Assembly: GCA_902812415.1 (NCBI GenBank)
Contig: CADDZJ010000005.1
Span: 1 to 64,000, forward strand
DNA length: 64,000 nucleotides
Direction of reading: 5' to 3'
DNA from: Acidobacteriota bacterium
GTDB taxonomy: Bacteria > Acidobacteriota > Terriglobia > UBA7540
In this document: positions 9,403-20,103 of the stretch, piece by piece
How positions within the stretch are numbered: the stretch's first letter is position 1
Layout of the letters: every line of letters begins with the position of its first letter
Translations under genes and position numbers: made by a program
Notes under the pieces: model-generated
Seen by the model: only the letters and a program-made list of their open reading frames with translations
What the model was told of the DNA's origin: nothing
Database searches by the model: none

Positions 9403-9442
9403 GGCGGGTTGACCCCGCCATGCGTGGCGGCATAAAGCCGCC
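9403..9442. repeat. Tandem palindromic repeat (two hairpins)
   Basis: GGCGGG-TTGAC-CCCGCC (9403-9419) is followed by GGCGGC-ATAAA-GCCGCC (9426-9442). The second hairpin core, GCGGCAT[A/C]AAGCCGC, recurs at 61314-61328. Its position between the kinase and the ATP synthase promoter, with no T-tract, fits a dispersed extragenic palindrome. Confidence 0.65.
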
Positions 9443-9481
9443 TCGACATCCAACTCACCCACCACCTCAAAAGTGGCTTTC

Positions 9482-9510
9482 TTGACACCTTTTGAAACCG
9501 CATGTTACAT
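9482..9510 (+). promoter_or_regulatory. Sigma-70 type promoter of the ATP synthase operon
   Basis: A perfect TTGACA -35 box (9482-9487), a 17-base spacer and a TTACAT -10 box (9505-9510). Transcription would start near 9517, giving a 5' leader of about 45 bases before the first b-subunit gene. No other candidate of this quality is seen before the operon. Confidence 0.65.
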
Positions 9511-9561
9511 TTTATTTCTATTCAGACCTATTCATTGAAAACTAAGGGTTGTGGACGCTGA

Positions 9562-10038
9562 ATGGGCGACACACTAAGGTTGCTGCAACATGATTTCCTG
9601 AGCAGCATCCCCACCATTGTTTTTGTCATCCTCTTACTGATCATTCTGGAGCGCTTGTTCTTCCGCCCGATTGCGAAGACGATGGAGAAGCGCGCCGAAC
9701 GAACAGTAGGAGCGCTCGAACGCGCGAAAGAGTGGGTGGGCGCTGCGGAGGCCAAGTCGCGCCAGTACGAATCCGCGCTTCTAGCGGCCCGGCAGGAGCT
9801 TTATCATCGCTCGCAGGAAGAGCGCCAGAAGGCGCTGGCAGAGCGCGAGAAAGCGCTCAAAGCGGCCCGGGAGCGCTCGGAAGAGTTGGTGAAGAACGCG
9901 CAACAGGCGCTTGCAACTGAGGTGAGCGTCGCCAAGCAACAACTCTCGTCGTCGTGCCAGACTCTGGCTGAGGAAATCGCCGAAATCCTTTTGGCCGAGA
10001 GCGCGGTGCCGACGGCCGACAGGGGCAATCGATCTTGA
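9562..10038 (+). CDS. atpF: F-type ATP synthase subunit b (first copy)
   Basis: Peripheral-stalk subunit linking the membrane sector to F1. The 158-residue protein has one N-terminal membrane helix (about 16-35, IPTIVFVILLLIILERLFF). A long charged amphipathic helix follows, rich in Arg, Glu and Ala (about 36-145), the normal subunit b plan. It opens an operon with b-prime, delta, alpha, gamma, beta and epsilon; its TGA overlaps the TTG of the second b gene. Two different b-type subunits suggest a heterodimeric stalk like that of cyanobacteria and alphaproteobacteria. Which copy corresponds to b or b-prime cannot be settled by eye. The ribosome binding site is weak. Confidence 0.88.
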   Translation: MGDTLRLLQHDFLSSIPTIVFVILLLIILERLFFRPIAKTMEKRAERTVGALERAKEWVGAAEAKSRQYESALLAARQELYHRSQEERQKALAEREKALKAARERSEELVKNAQQALATEVSVAKQQLSSSCQTLAEEIAEILLAESAVPTADRGNRS

Positions 10039-10682
10039 GAAAAGCTCTGAAATGTAGCCTAGGCATCTTTTTTCTGAGCGGTTGCCTGGCAACGGCACCC
10101 CGGCTGGCGCAGGCGAAGATACCGCCGCCCAGTGTGCGCATTGCGACGATCCTTGCCGAGCCAGCCGTCCCCCTGGAAGCGCATCGTTCCGAATACATTT
10201 TTGACTGGGTCAACTTTGTCATCCTGATTGCGCTCCTGATTTATTTTTTGCGCAAGCCCATCGCGCAGTTCTTCAGGCAGCGCTCCGAGGATATCCAGAA
10301 GAGTCTTGAAGAAGGCCGCAAGGCCCTGGAAGCGGCGCAGGCTCAATTAGCGGCCGCCGAAGAAAGGCTAAGCCATCTCGAACAGGATATCGCCGCGCTG
10401 AAGGCGGACGCCGCCCGGCAAACGGAGGCTGAGCGCGAGCGCTTGCGCCAGGCAGGCGAACGGGAAGCGGAACGGATTTTGCAATCCGCTCGCCACATGA
10501 TTGACTCGGCCACGCAGGCTGCGAAGCTGGAATTAAAAGAACACGCGGCTGACGAGGCGATCCGCCTGGCAGAGAAGATGATTCGGGATCGGCTGGACGA
10601 GGCCGCTCGAGAGCGGTTGGTGAGCCGATTCATTCAGGGACTGGGTAACAATCTCCATTCCGGGCCGCACGTGCAGAGTTGA
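10035..10682 (+). CDS. atpF: F-type ATP synthase subunit b (second copy), with N-terminal signal or lipobox
   Basis: Second stalk subunit, 215 aa, translationally coupled to the first (TTGA overlap; TTG start with AGGGG upstream). Unlike ordinary subunit b it begins with an export-type sequence (MRKALKCSLGIFFLSGC) ending in a lipobox-like LSGC (residues about 14-17), plus a possible signal peptidase I site after AQA near residue 27. A short periplasmic segment follows. A membrane helix (about 57-75, FDWVNFVILIALLIYFLRKP) and then the long coiled coil (about 80-205) come next. The helix and coil are normal for subunit b. The leader may make it a lipoprotein anchored on the outer face, as known for Mycoplasma subunit b. 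Confidence 0.85.
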   Translation: MRKALKCSLGIFFLSGCLATAPRLAQAKIPPPSVRIATILAEPAVPLEAHRSEYIFDWVNFVILIALLIYFLRKPIAQFFRQRSEDIQKSLEEGRKALEAAQAQLAAAEERLSHLEQDIAALKADAARQTEAERERLRQAGEREAERILQSARHMIDSATQAAKLELKEHAADEAIRLAEKMIRDRLDEAARERLVSRFIQGLGNNLHSGPHVQS

Positions 10683-10749
10683 GGTGTTTCAGGCTCGCCC
10701 TCAGCCATTAAAACTTAAACTCAAAGCAGATGCCGTCCCGCTGAGCTTT

Positions 10750-10770
10750 GACAACTGACTACTGACAACT
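10750..10770. repeat. GACAACTGAC-type short tandem repeat
   Basis: GACAACTGACTACTGACAACT lies just before the ribosome binding region of the delta subunit gene. A close relative (GACAACTGGCAACGGACAAC and onward) lies at 53783-53809, immediately before the threonine synthase start. These are likely copies of one dispersed intergenic repeat. Confidence 0.5.
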
Positions 10771-10795
10771 TTTTTACCGAGGATCATATTGCGTT

Positions 10796-11332
10796 ATGTC
10801 AACTGCGGTAGCCCAGAGATATGCGCGCGCTCTCGCCGAAGCAGCGGGTCCGGCAGCGGATTTCCGGCGCATCGCAGAGGACCTGGAAAGCCTGGCGGCT
10901 ACCTATCGGGGAAGCGCCGAACTCCGCGACGTTTTTGAGAGCCCGGCCGTCTCCGTGCAGCAGAAGGCTAAGATTCTTGAAGCGATTCTCAACCGGCTCG
11001 GGGTGATTGACCTCACGCGGCGATTCGCGCGCGTGCTTCTGGCGCACTATCGTATGGGCCTGTTGGAGGAAATCCGCGCCGCTTTCCAGAGGATCGTGAA
11101 TGACCGCCTGGGCATCGTCCAAATGAAGGTGGTTTCCGCCGCGCCGCTTTCTGAAGATGCGCAGGCGGCGCTGGAGGCCCGATTCGCCGAACTGACCCGG
11201 AAGAAGGTGGACGCGGAATACCAGGTGGACCCCAGCCTTTTGGGCGGGATCATGGCCCAGATCAAGAGCACCATCTACGATGGCACGGTCCGGGGATATC
11301 TCAACCGGCTCCGCGAGCAGTTGCGGGCGTGA
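10796..11332 (+). CDS. atpH: F-type ATP synthase subunit delta
   Basis: Delta (OSCP-like) subunit that caps F1 and joins it to the b stalk. The 178-residue length is typical. The helical N-terminal domain (YARALAEAA, residues about 8-16) and the conserved C-terminal block SAAPLSEDAQAALEARF and DPSLLGGIMAQI (about 120-160) identify it. It lies between the b genes and alpha, the standard order. A short repeat-bearing gap of 113 bases precedes it, with GAGGATC upstream of the ATG. Operon regulation is presumably shared from the promoter at 9482. Confidence 0.93.
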   Translation: MSTAVAQRYARALAEAAGPAADFRRIAEDLESLAATYRGSAELRDVFESPAVSVQQKAKILEAILNRLGVIDLTRRFARVLLAHYRMGLLEEIRAAFQRIVNDRLGIVQMKVVSAAPLSEDAQAALEARFAELTRKKVDAEYQVDPSLLGGIMAQIKSTIYDGTVRGYLNRLREQLRA

Positions 11333-11498
11333 CGGCTCGCATAAATCTGAGGGCCATGACCGGCGGCCAGCGAATGCCTGCTCAAAGCTGTCAAAACGAC
11401 GGCGCGAGCTTTGTCTTTTATCCATGAATGTTTTTCCCGTCTTGATCATGAAGGGTTCTTTTTCGGCGGAATAGCCCGCAGAAGCAAAGGGATTGATC

Positions 11499-13034
11499 AT
11501 GCCAACTATCAAAGCAGACGAAATCACCAGCATTATCCGCGATCAAATTGAGAATTTTGATCGCAGCGTTTCGGTGAGCGAAGTGGGAACCGTCATCTCG
11601 GTGGGCGATGGCGTGGCCCGCATTCACGGCCTCGACAACGTGATGGCGGGCGAGTTGCTCAGCCTGCCGCACGAAGTGGCGGGACTGGCGCTGAACCTTG
11701 AGGAGGATCAGGTCAGCGCCGTGCTGCTGGGCGACTATACCAAGATCGAGGAAGGCGATATTGTCAAGCGCACGCGACGCATCATGTCGGTGCCGGTCGG
11801 CGAGGCGCTGGTTGGTCGCGTGGTCGATCCCCTGGGAAGGCCAATGGATGATCGCGGTCCCATTCATACCGAGGAGTTCAATCCGGTCGAAAGAATCGCG
11901 CCCGGCGTCGTAGACCGCATGCCAGTGCGAGAGCCGCTCCAGACCGGAATCAAGGCCATTGACGCGATGATTCCTATCGGTCGCGGGCAGCGCGAATTGA
12001 TCATCGGCGACCGTCAAACCGGCAAAACCGCTGTCGCCCTGGATACTATCATCAATCAGCGCGGCGGCGACGTGATCTGCATCTACGTGGCCATCGGCCA
12101 GAAGCGCTCCACCATTGCCCAGGTGGTGGCCACGCTCGAGCGGTACGACGCCATGAAATACAGCATCGTGGTGGCGGCCAGCGCCTCGCTGCCTTCTCCG
12201 ATGCAATATCTCGCGCCTTATGCCGGATGCGCCATGGGCGAATATTTCCGCGATCGCGGGCGGCACGTCTTGTGCATTTACGACGACCTCTCCAAGCACG
12301 CCGTGGCCTACCGCGAAATTTCGCTTCTTCTGCGCCGTCCGCCTGGCCGAGAAGCTTATCCGGGCGATGTTTTCTATCTGCATTCGCGTTTGCTGGAGCG
12401 CGCCGCCAAGCTGAACGAAGAGCAAGGCGCGGGGTCGCTGACAGCCTTGCCGATTATTGAGACGCAAGCGGGCGATATTTCCGCTTATATTCCCACCAAC
12501 GTGATTTCCATTACGGACGGCCAGATTTATCTTCAGGCGGATCTCTTTAACGCCGGCACGCGGCCAGCCGTCGATGTGGGGCTTTCCGTGTCCCGCGTAG
12601 GCGGCAACGCTCAGATTAAAGCCATGAAGCAGGTGGCCGGAACGCTGCGGTTGGAACTGGCTCAATACCGCGAACTCGCCGCTTTTTCCCAGTTTGGCAG
12701 CGACCTAGACAAGGCCACCCTGGCGCAGCTCAATCGCGGGCGGCGCTTGACCGAGATCCTGAAACAGAACCAGTACGAACCGTTGCCGGTTGAGAAGCAG
12801 GTGGTCATCATTTTTGCCGGAACCAACGGTTATCTGGACGACCTGGCGGTTGAAGACTGCCGTCCCTTCGAGAAGGGCCTTTACGAGTTTCTGGAGACGG
12901 CTTATTCCGGGCTGATGAATAAGCTCGTTGAGAAGAAAGCCTTGGATGACGGCCTGCGCGCCGAAATCCGCAAAGCGCTGGATGAATATAAAGCCAGGTT
13001 TGTGTCTGAGCAGCAAGCGGCGGTTCGAAAATAG
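11499..13034 (+). CDS. atpA: F-type ATP synthase subunit alpha
   Basis: Alpha subunit of the F1 hexamer, binding nucleotide non-catalytically. It has the P-loop [10 protein letters not shown] (about 170-179) and the alpha signature region with [14 protein letters not shown], and its 511 residues are the normal length. ATG 11499 is preferred over the in-frame TTG six bases earlier, because AAGGGA sits eight bases upstream. The gap of 166 bases after delta is unusually long for this operon but holds no gene. Confidence 0.97.
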   Translation: MPTIKADEITSIIRDQIENFDRSVSVSEVGTVISVGDGVARIHGLDNVMAGELLSLPHEVAGLALNLEEDQVSAVLLGDYTKIEEGDIVKRTRRIMSVPVGEALVGRVVDPLGRPMDDRGPIHTEEFNPVERIAPGVVDRMPVREPLQTGIKAIDAMIPIGRGQRELIIGDRQTGKTAVALDTIINQRGGDVICIYVAIGQKRSTIAQVVATLERYDAMKYSIVVAASASLPSPMQYLAPYAGCAMGEYFRDRGRHVLCIYDDLSKHAVAYREISLLLRRPPGREAYPGDVFYLHSRLLERAAKLNEEQGAGSLTALPIIETQAGDISAYIPTNVISITDGQIYLQADLFNAGTRPAVDVGLSVSRVGGNAQIKAMKQVAGTLRLELAQYRELAAFSQFGSDLDKATLAQLNRGRRLTEILKQNQYEPLPVEKQVVIIFAGTNGYLDDLAVEDCRPFEKGLYEFLETAYSGLMNKLVEKKALDDGLRAEIRKALDEYKARFVSEQQAAVRK

Positions 13035-13109
13035 CGGCCACATTCAAACAGGCCGCGCGATGCACAGGAAGCGGATTTTCCGGCTGCCTCATCCTGACTT
13101 CTGAATGCC

Positions 13110-13967
13110 ATGCCTAACGTTCAAGATCTGCGCCGACGGCTCCGGTCGGTGAAAAATATGCAACAGATTACCCGCGCCATGAAGATGATTGCGGCGGCGC
13201 GGATGCGCCGCGCCCAGGATCGAGTCCTCAGCGCCAGGCCTTATGAAAGGCAGATGCGGGCTTTTCTTGAAAGCCTCGCCGCGCGGGTTGAGGATCGTAG
13301 CCATCCCCTTCTTGCTGAAAGACCGATTCAACGCATCCTCCTGGTGCTCATCACGGCCGACCGCGGCCTGTGCGGAGCGTTTAATTCTAATCTGATCCGC
13401 GCAGTACAAAGGTACCTGGCCGAGCACTCCGACGTGGAAGTGCAGATGATTGCTGTGGGCCGGAAAGGCCGCGACTTTTTCCGCAAACGGTCCGTTCAGA
13501 TGGCGGGGGAATACGTCAACCTGTTTCAGCGTCCGGTGGCATTCGCCAGCGCGCAGCAATTGGCTGCTAAAATTGTTGAGCTTTACGGCTCCGAATCGGT
13601 GGATGCAGTCGATTTTATCCATAACGAATTCAAATCGTTGCTGGCTTCCAATTTGATCGAAGAGCGTTGCCTTCCTCTCAAGCCTCGCAAGCCTCAGGAA
13701 GGCGAGACGTTGGTGGACTATATCTATGAGCAGCCGCCCGAGGAAATCTTAAGCCGCCTGCTTCCACGTTACGTGGAAGCGGAGATTTACCGGGCCCTGC
13801 TCGAATCGCAGGCAGCGGAATTCGCGGCGCGCATGACGGCGATGGATACGGCCACGAATAACGCCAGCGACTTGATTCGATCCTTGACGCTTTATTTGAA
13901 CCGCGTGCGCCAGGCTGCCATCACCAAGGAGATCATTGAAATCGTCAGCGGGGCGGCAGCGCTTTAA
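13110..13967 (+). CDS. atpG: F-type ATP synthase subunit gamma
   Basis: Central rotor shaft of F1 (285 aa). The N-terminal helix begins LRRRLRSVKNMQQITRAMKM, the classic gamma start. The C-terminal helix carries MDTATNNASDLI and ends RQAAITKEIIEIVSGAAAL, the conserved tail that inserts into the alpha3beta3 ring. It lies between alpha and beta, as expected. ATG 13110 gives the usual N-terminus. Confidence 0.97.
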   Translation: MPNVQDLRRRLRSVKNMQQITRAMKMIAAARMRRAQDRVLSARPYERQMRAFLESLAARVEDRSHPLLAERPIQRILLVLITADRGLCGAFNSNLIRAVQRYLAEHSDVEVQMIAVGRKGRDFFRKRSVQMAGEYVNLFQRPVAFASAQQLAAKIVELYGSESVDAVDFIHNEFKSLLASNLIEERCLPLKPRKPQEGETLVDYIYEQPPEEILSRLLPRYVEAEIYRALLESQAAEFAARMTAMDTATNNASDLIRSLTLYLNRVRQAAITKEIIEIVSGAAAL

Positions 13968-15497
<1,530 letters not shown>

Positions 15498-15754
15498 TGC
15501 GACGAGTTGGGGTGCATGGCATATCTCGGAGCTTTAATGTTACGCTGAGCCGGTTCGCCTGTCATGCTGCCCTGAAAATTGCGCCGATATTTCGGCACGC
15601 AACCCAAACACCTGCCAGTCTCGGCGTAATTTTCATGCTTCGGGGTGTTGTAAAACGACATGGCAGACTGAGCGGTAGCGAAGAATCCCGCATTTCACTG
15701 AAAATATAGAGAGACCCTTCGCCAGCACAAGGTAAAGAGCGCAGACTCTTCATT

Positions 15755-16183
15755 ATGGATCAACCTCTTCCAACCATTCTCGAACTTCAGGTTGTAACAC
15801 CGGAGCGGCCCGTAGTCTCCAGTCAAGCCACGGCGATTTCGTTGCCTGGGAAGAGCGGCCGCCTTGGAATCCTGCCGGGCCACGCTCCGCTAGTCTCGGA
15901 GCTTGCTGCAGGGGTGCTTTTTTTCGAGCATGACGGCGCGACTCGTTATCTCGCGGTGAGCGGCGGGTTTGCCGAAGTCTTGTCGGGACGCGTCATTGTG
16001 CTGGCGCAGGCGGCTGAGCGCGCCGAAGACATCGACGTTGAAAAGGCGCGGCGCGCAAAGCAGCAGGCTGAAGAACAACTGAAGCGCGCCGGAGAGTCCG
16101 TGACGGAGCAAGGGCAGGCCCAATCGGCGCTCGATTGGTCGTCGGCGCAAATTGAGGCTGCGCAGCAAGCTGCCCGCGTGTGA
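15755..16183 (+). CDS. atpC: F-type ATP synthase subunit epsilon
   Basis: Epsilon subunit (142 aa), with the beta-sandwich start LELQVVTPERPVVSSQATAI and the family segment GKSGRLGILPGHAPLVSEL (about 29-48), followed by a two-helix C-terminus that can inhibit ATPase activity. The preceding gap of 257 bases contains repeat-like text but no gene. With this gene the F1 set is complete; the membrane subunits a and c are not in the window and must be encoded elsewhere. Confidence 0.95.
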   Translation: MDQPLPTILELQVVTPERPVVSSQATAISLPGKSGRLGILPGHAPLVSELAAGVLFFEHDGATRYLAVSGGFAEVLSGRVIVLAQAAERAEDIDVEKARRAKQQAEEQLKRAGESVTEQGQAQSALDWSSAQIEAAQQAARV

Positions 16184-16251
16184 CCCGCTATAATTCGGCG
16201 TGGAGGACCTGCTGGAGGTCAGGCTATCGCGCTTCCTCTTACAGAATCAGC

Positions 16252-16503
16252 ATGGTAAACGAAAAAATCCGACTGTATACCGCCCCCTGGTGCCCCGATT
16301 GTCGCCGCGCCAAGCAATTCCTTACGCAGCATTCAATCTCTTTTGTGGAAATCAACATTGAAGAAGTTGAAGGCGCGGCTGAATTTGTAATGGCCGCCAA
16401 TCAGGGCAAGCGGCGGATTCCAACCCTCGAAATTAACGGGCGCACCTTCCACTGCTCCCCCTACGACCCCGCAAAGCTACGACGCGAATTAGCGCTCGAA
16501 TAG
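16252..16503 (+). CDS. Glutaredoxin-like thiol oxidoreductase
   Basis: Small (83 aa) thioredoxin-fold protein with redox motif APWCPDCRRAK (active site CPDC, about residues 10-13) and the conserved cis-proline region RRIPTLEI. It resembles the NrdH/mycoredoxin group and would reduce disulfides or mixed disulfides in the cytoplasm. ATG 16252 is chosen because the open frame upstream overlaps the end of the epsilon gene and encodes no recognisable sequence. It may be cotranscribed with the ATP synthase operon. Confidence 0.85.
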   Translation: MVNEKIRLYTAPWCPDCRRAKQFLTQHSISFVEINIEEVEGAAEFVMAANQGKRRIPTLEINGRTFHCSPYDPAKLRRELALE

Positions 16504-16624
16504 GCGAAAAATCCTGTTTGGGAAGCGGTGAAAGCGATCCTCGGAGACTTTTCAAGCCCCAACGTAACCCTCAGTCACTTTCCATCGTAAAAAAACTAAG
16601 GGGTAGTCTCGGGAAAGGATCGCA

Positions 16625-17533
16625 GTGTACCGGATCTTGGGGCGGTTTGCACGCTCAGCGCGAGTTCTATTGGGCCGGGAGCGAGTGGGTCAGGGAGTAA
16701 CCGTCTGGCCAGACGATGTCTTCCTGGTTTCCTATCCGAAGTCCGGCAATACCTGGCTTCGATTTCTGGTGGGCAATCTGACGAATCCTCAAGATCCCGC
16801 AACGTTCTCCAACATTGAAGAGAAAGTTCCCTCAATCTATGTCAATCACGACCGCCAACTTCGGCGGCTTCCCCGTCCCCGCATCCTGAAAAGCCACGAA
16901 TCTTTCGTGTCGCGATACCAAAAGGTCATTTACATTGTCCGCGATCCGAGGGATGTCTGCGTTTCTTACTATCACTATCTCGTCAAGTACAGGGTGTTGC
17001 CGCAAGGCTATCCTTTAGGGCAATTTGTTCCGCGATTCATCGCCGACGAATTTGAGCACTATGGAGCCTGGGGCGATCACGTGTTGAGCTGGCTTGCGAT
17101 GCGCGGAAAGCAGAGCAATTTTCTGCTGCTCCGCTACGAAGATTTACTGGACGATCCGGAATTCCAACTGGCTCGGGTGGCGCATTTCTTGAAAATCCAC
17201 GCGACTTACGGAAACCTGGTAAGGGCCGTGTATCTTAGCTCAGCGGACCGGATGCGGTATCTGGAGAAGCGGCAGTCGCGCAAGTGGATTTCGACAAAAC
17301 GAAGCCGGCAAGATATGCCTTTTGTTCGATCGGCGACCGCGGGTGAATGGAAATCCGTGTTGAGCGCAGCTTCGGCGCTCCAGATCGAAAAAGCCTGGGG
17401 ACCGGTTATGCGCGCTCTGGGTTATAAAGTATGCGCCCTTCGCGGCGCGGGCTTGAATCTTTTACCCCTTCTTGGACGCGCAGCCTATGGACAGGGCGTG
17501 AGATCTATTCCTTGCAGACCGGGGTTTCCATAA
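16625..17533 (+). CDS. Sulfotransferase domain protein
   Basis: PAPS-dependent sulfotransferase of the cytosolic sulfotransferase type (302 aa). The 5'-phosphosulfate loop is YPKSGNTWLR (about 39-48) and the 3'-phosphate binding segment is YIVRDPRDVCVSYYHYL (about 103-119). The C-terminal GXWK-like region appears as AGEWKSVLS. GTG 16625 has AAAGGA upstream. It lies just before a polyprenyl glycosylphosphotransferase, so sulfation of a surface polysaccharide or glycolipid is a reasonable guess; the acceptor cannot be told from sequence. Confidence 0.88.
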   Translation: MYRILGRFARSARVLLGRERVGQGVTVWPDDVFLVSYPKSGNTWLRFLVGNLTNPQDPATFSNIEEKVPSIYVNHDRQLRRLPRPRILKSHESFVSRYQKVIYIVRDPRDVCVSYYHYLVKYRVLPQGYPLGQFVPRFIADEFEHYGAWGDHVLSWLAMRGKQSNFLLLRYEDLLDDPEFQLARVAHFLKIHATYGNLVRAVYLSSADRMRYLEKRQSRKWISTKRSRQDMPFVRSATAGEWKSVLSAASALQIEKAWGPVMRALGYKVCALRGAGLNLLPLLGRAAYGQGVRSIPCRPGFP

Positions 17534-17712
17534 GCCGCGCAGCTTTCCTGAGGCCATAACCCGCAATATTCATTGCGCGGTGGTTATCGGGTTTGAACCT
17601 GCTATCACTCAGCGGCTTCCCTTCCCCGCAGCGCCGTCCCTTCCTGTTGCCGTTCGGCGTTCTGCTACAATGAATGTGGCCTGAAAGCAGCGTTGCCTTC
17701 AGGGTTTGCCTC

Positions 17713-19143
17713 ATGTTTTCGCGCCACAACCAGATGATGGGGGTCCTTTACGCCCTCGCCGACGGCGTGCTTGCGGCGGCAAGCTTCGGACTGGCGCATT
17801 CGCTGCGGCTGAGCCTCGTTAACCTTCGCCCTCTCTATCCCGTCGCATATTATTTCTGGATATTTCCCTTCGTCGTGGCTTTGTGGCTCGCGACCGGCTG
17901 GGCGACGGGCCTCTACCGCGACGTTGAAGAACAGGACTTGCGCCGGGCGTTCGGCGGAACGTTGAAGGTCACGGTTATCGCCACGGTCGTCCTTTTTGCT
18001 TTCATCTTTGCCTTCAAAGTGGAATTCATCAGCCGGTTGCTCCTGGTTTTTTATGCCTTAATCGACTTTCTGTTGATGGCGTTCTTTCGCCTGGCAGCCA
18101 ACCGCTGGGGTGGAAGGATTAGCGCATCCGTAGCCGGTTTCAGCCAATTTCTCCTGGTGGGGAACACCCCTCAGGCACTGGAGATTGCCCGGATCATTGA
18201 GGCGAACGAGCACCGTGGCATGCGGCTCGCCGGCTTTGCCGTGGTTGCCTCAATCGGCCATCGGCAGCCTGCGGTCGATCAATCCGGGCTCCGCCATCGC
18301 TACTCGGTTTTTACCCTGGATCAGCTTCCGGAATTGCTACGCCGCCACGTGATTGATGAGGTCATTTTTGCCGTCAACCGCGATGAGTTGGACGCCCTGG
18401 AAAACACCTTCCTGCTCTGTGAGCAGGAGGGGGTGAAGACGCGGCTCTCGTTGAATTTCTTCCCGCACATCATTTCTCGAATGTCGTTCGAGCGCCTGCG
18501 CGAAATGCCGCTTCTCACCTTTTCGACGACGCCGGAAAACCAGTATCTCATGCTCATCAAGCGCGTGGCGGATTTTCTGCTGGCGGCAACTTTAGTGATT
18601 GTGCTTTCGCCGCTGCTCATCACGCTGGCCGCGCTGATCAGGCTGACCTCGAAAGGGCCTGTCTTTTATCGCCAGACGCGCTGCGGCCTGGGAGGCAGAA
18701 AGTTCACACTCTACAAATTCCGCTCCATGCGCTCGGATGCCGACTTGCTTAAGGAAGAGTTGCAGGCTCTTAACGAGGTGGATGGGCCGGTGTTCAAGAT
18801 CAGGAACGATCCGCGATGCACGCCCATCGGGCGCCTGATGCGGCGCATGAGCTGGGATGAATTGCCGCAATTATTCAACATCCTGAAAGGGGATATGTCA
18901 TTTGTAGGGCCAAGACCCCCGCTGCCCGAAGAAGTGGAACGCTACGAGCGCTGGCAGCGGCGGCGCTTGCGCATGCAGCCCGGTCTCACCTGCCTCTGGG
19001 CGCTCGAAGGTCGAAGCCAGCTTAACTTCAAACGCTGGATGGAATTGGACCTGGAATACATTGACCACTGGTCGCCGATGCTGGATTGCAAGATACTGCT
19101 GAAGACAATTCCGGTGGTGCTGCTGGGACGCGGGGCTTTTTAA
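17713..19143 (+). CDS. Exopolysaccharide polyprenyl glycosylphosphotransferase (undecaprenyl-phosphate sugar transferase)
   Basis: Initiating enzyme for surface polysaccharide assembly, transferring a sugar-1-phosphate to undecaprenyl phosphate. The first half has four to five membrane helices and a nucleotide-binding-like CoA-type domain (about 145-250). A further helix follows (about 280-305). The catalytic bacterial sugar transferase domain has KRVADFLLA, FYRQTRCGLGGRKFTLYKFRSM, DELPQLFNILKGDMSFVGPRP and QPGLTCLWALEGRS. Its 476 residues fit the WbaP/PssY-like class. I prefer ATG 17713, with AGGG nine bases upstream, over ATG 17674. No other polysaccharide genes are in the window. Confidence 0.92.
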   Translation: MFSRHNQMMGVLYALADGVLAAASFGLAHSLRLSLVNLRPLYPVAYYFWIFPFVVALWLATGWATGLYRDVEEQDLRRAFGGTLKVTVIATVVLFAFIFAFKVEFISRLLLVFYALIDFLLMAFFRLAANRWGGRISASVAGFSQFLLVGNTPQALEIARIIEANEHRGMRLAGFAVVASIGHRQPAVDQSGLRHRYSVFTLDQLPELLRRHVIDEVIFAVNRDELDALENTFLLCEQEGVKTRLSLNFFPHIISRMSFERLREMPLLTFSTTPENQYLMLIKRVADFLLAATLVIVLSPLLITLAALIRLTSKGPVFYRQTRCGLGGRKFTLYKFRSMRSDADLLKEELQALNEVDGPVFKIRNDPRCTPIGRLMRRMSWDELPQLFNILKGDMSFVGPRPPLPEEVERYERWQRRRLRMQPGLTCLWALEGRSQLNFKRWMELDLEYIDHWSPMLDCKILLKTIPVVLLGRGAF

Positions 19144-19204
19144 GCTCGGGACAAATTCACGGCGCGGCGTAAAGACATTTGAATTCCACCGGCCTGCGAC
19201 CCTC

Positions 19205-19951
19205 GTGCGTTATCTAATCCTCAGCGACATTCATGCCAACCTGGAAGCGCTGGAGAAGTGTCTGGAACTGGCGCGCGGCAAATATCAGAAAGTTCTCTGC
19301 CTGGGCGATCTTGTGGGCTATGGCCCCGATCCCAACGCCGTTGTCGAAATGATGCGGCGGACGGCTTCGGTCGTGATTCGTGGTAATCACGATAAAGCCT
19401 GCTGCGGCATGATGAATGTGGACGATTTCAACCCCTGGGCTCGGCAAGCCACTTATTGGACTCGTGAAATGCTCAGCCCGAAACACATCGCTTTTCTTCG
19501 CCAGCTTGCGCCCGGCCCGTGTACGATGCCGGGATTTGAGATGGTCCATGGCTCCGTCGAGAACGAGGATCAATACATTATCGAACCAGCGGAAGCCATC
19601 CCTGCGTTGCGGAGCCAGAGCGTGCAGTTGGTCTTTTTCGGCCACACACATCTTCAAGGCGGATTTTTGCTGAGTCGCGCGGGAGTCTTTCAAAAGATTT
19701 CCGGAGGATCGAGGGCAAGCGGACATATTCTGACGCTCGACCTGGAAGACGGAACACGCTATCTGATCAATCCCGGCTCGGTCGGCCAGCCCCGCGATGG
19801 CAACTGGCGAGCGGCATTTGCGATTTTCGACGAAACCAAGAGGCGCATCGACTTTTACCGCACGGAATACGACCTCGCGACGACCCAGGAGAAGATGAGT
19901 CAGGCCCGCCTACCCGAGCCGTTGATTCAGCGGCTGGAGTTTGGTCGGTGA
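19205..19951 (+). CDS. Metallophosphoesterase (calcineurin-like, YfcE/ApaH-type)
   Basis: Binuclear-metal phosphoesterase of 248 aa. All metal-ligand motifs are present: LSDIHANLEAL (about 5-15), LGDLVGYGPDP, RGNHD and VHGS, then FGHTH near residue 147, and a late LINPGSVGQPRDG that is typical of this subfamily. Substrates of close relatives range from cyclic nucleotides to dinucleotides, so none is assigned. GTG 19205 is used; the start gives the family N-terminus directly. It lies 61 bases after the glycosylphosphotransferase gene, on the same strand. Confidence 0.9.
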   Translation: MRYLILSDIHANLEALEKCLELARGKYQKVLCLGDLVGYGPDPNAVVEMMRRTASVVIRGNHDKACCGMMNVDDFNPWARQATYWTREMLSPKHIAFLRQLAPGPCTMPGFEMVHGSVENEDQYIIEPAEAIPALRSQSVQLVFFGHTHLQGGFLLSRAGVFQKISGGSRASGHILTLDLEDGTRYLINPGSVGQPRDGNWRAAFAIFDETKRRIDFYRTEYDLATTQEKMSQARLPEPLIQRLEFGR

Positions 19952-19969
19952 AGGATAGGCCTTGTAGCG

Positions 19970-19984
19970 GCGATCTATGATCGC
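19970..19984. repeat. GCGATC palindrome (dispersed repeat)
   Basis: GCGATC-TAT-GATCGC forms a short hairpin within TGTAGCGGCGATCTATGATC. Related GATCGCCG text occurs at about 50-110. It lies in the convergent spacer between the phosphoesterase and the LOG-family gene, so it may be a decayed repeat copy. There is no T-tract. Confidence 0.4.
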
Positions 19985-20103
19985 TGACCCGAGAATCTCG
20001 TCAGCCCTCAGCCGACCTTCGACCACCCTCTCCCAAAGGGAAAGGGCAGGAATCAAAAGTTGGATTACAACGGGTGTTCTCAGACGAACTTCTGAGAAGG
20101 AGC

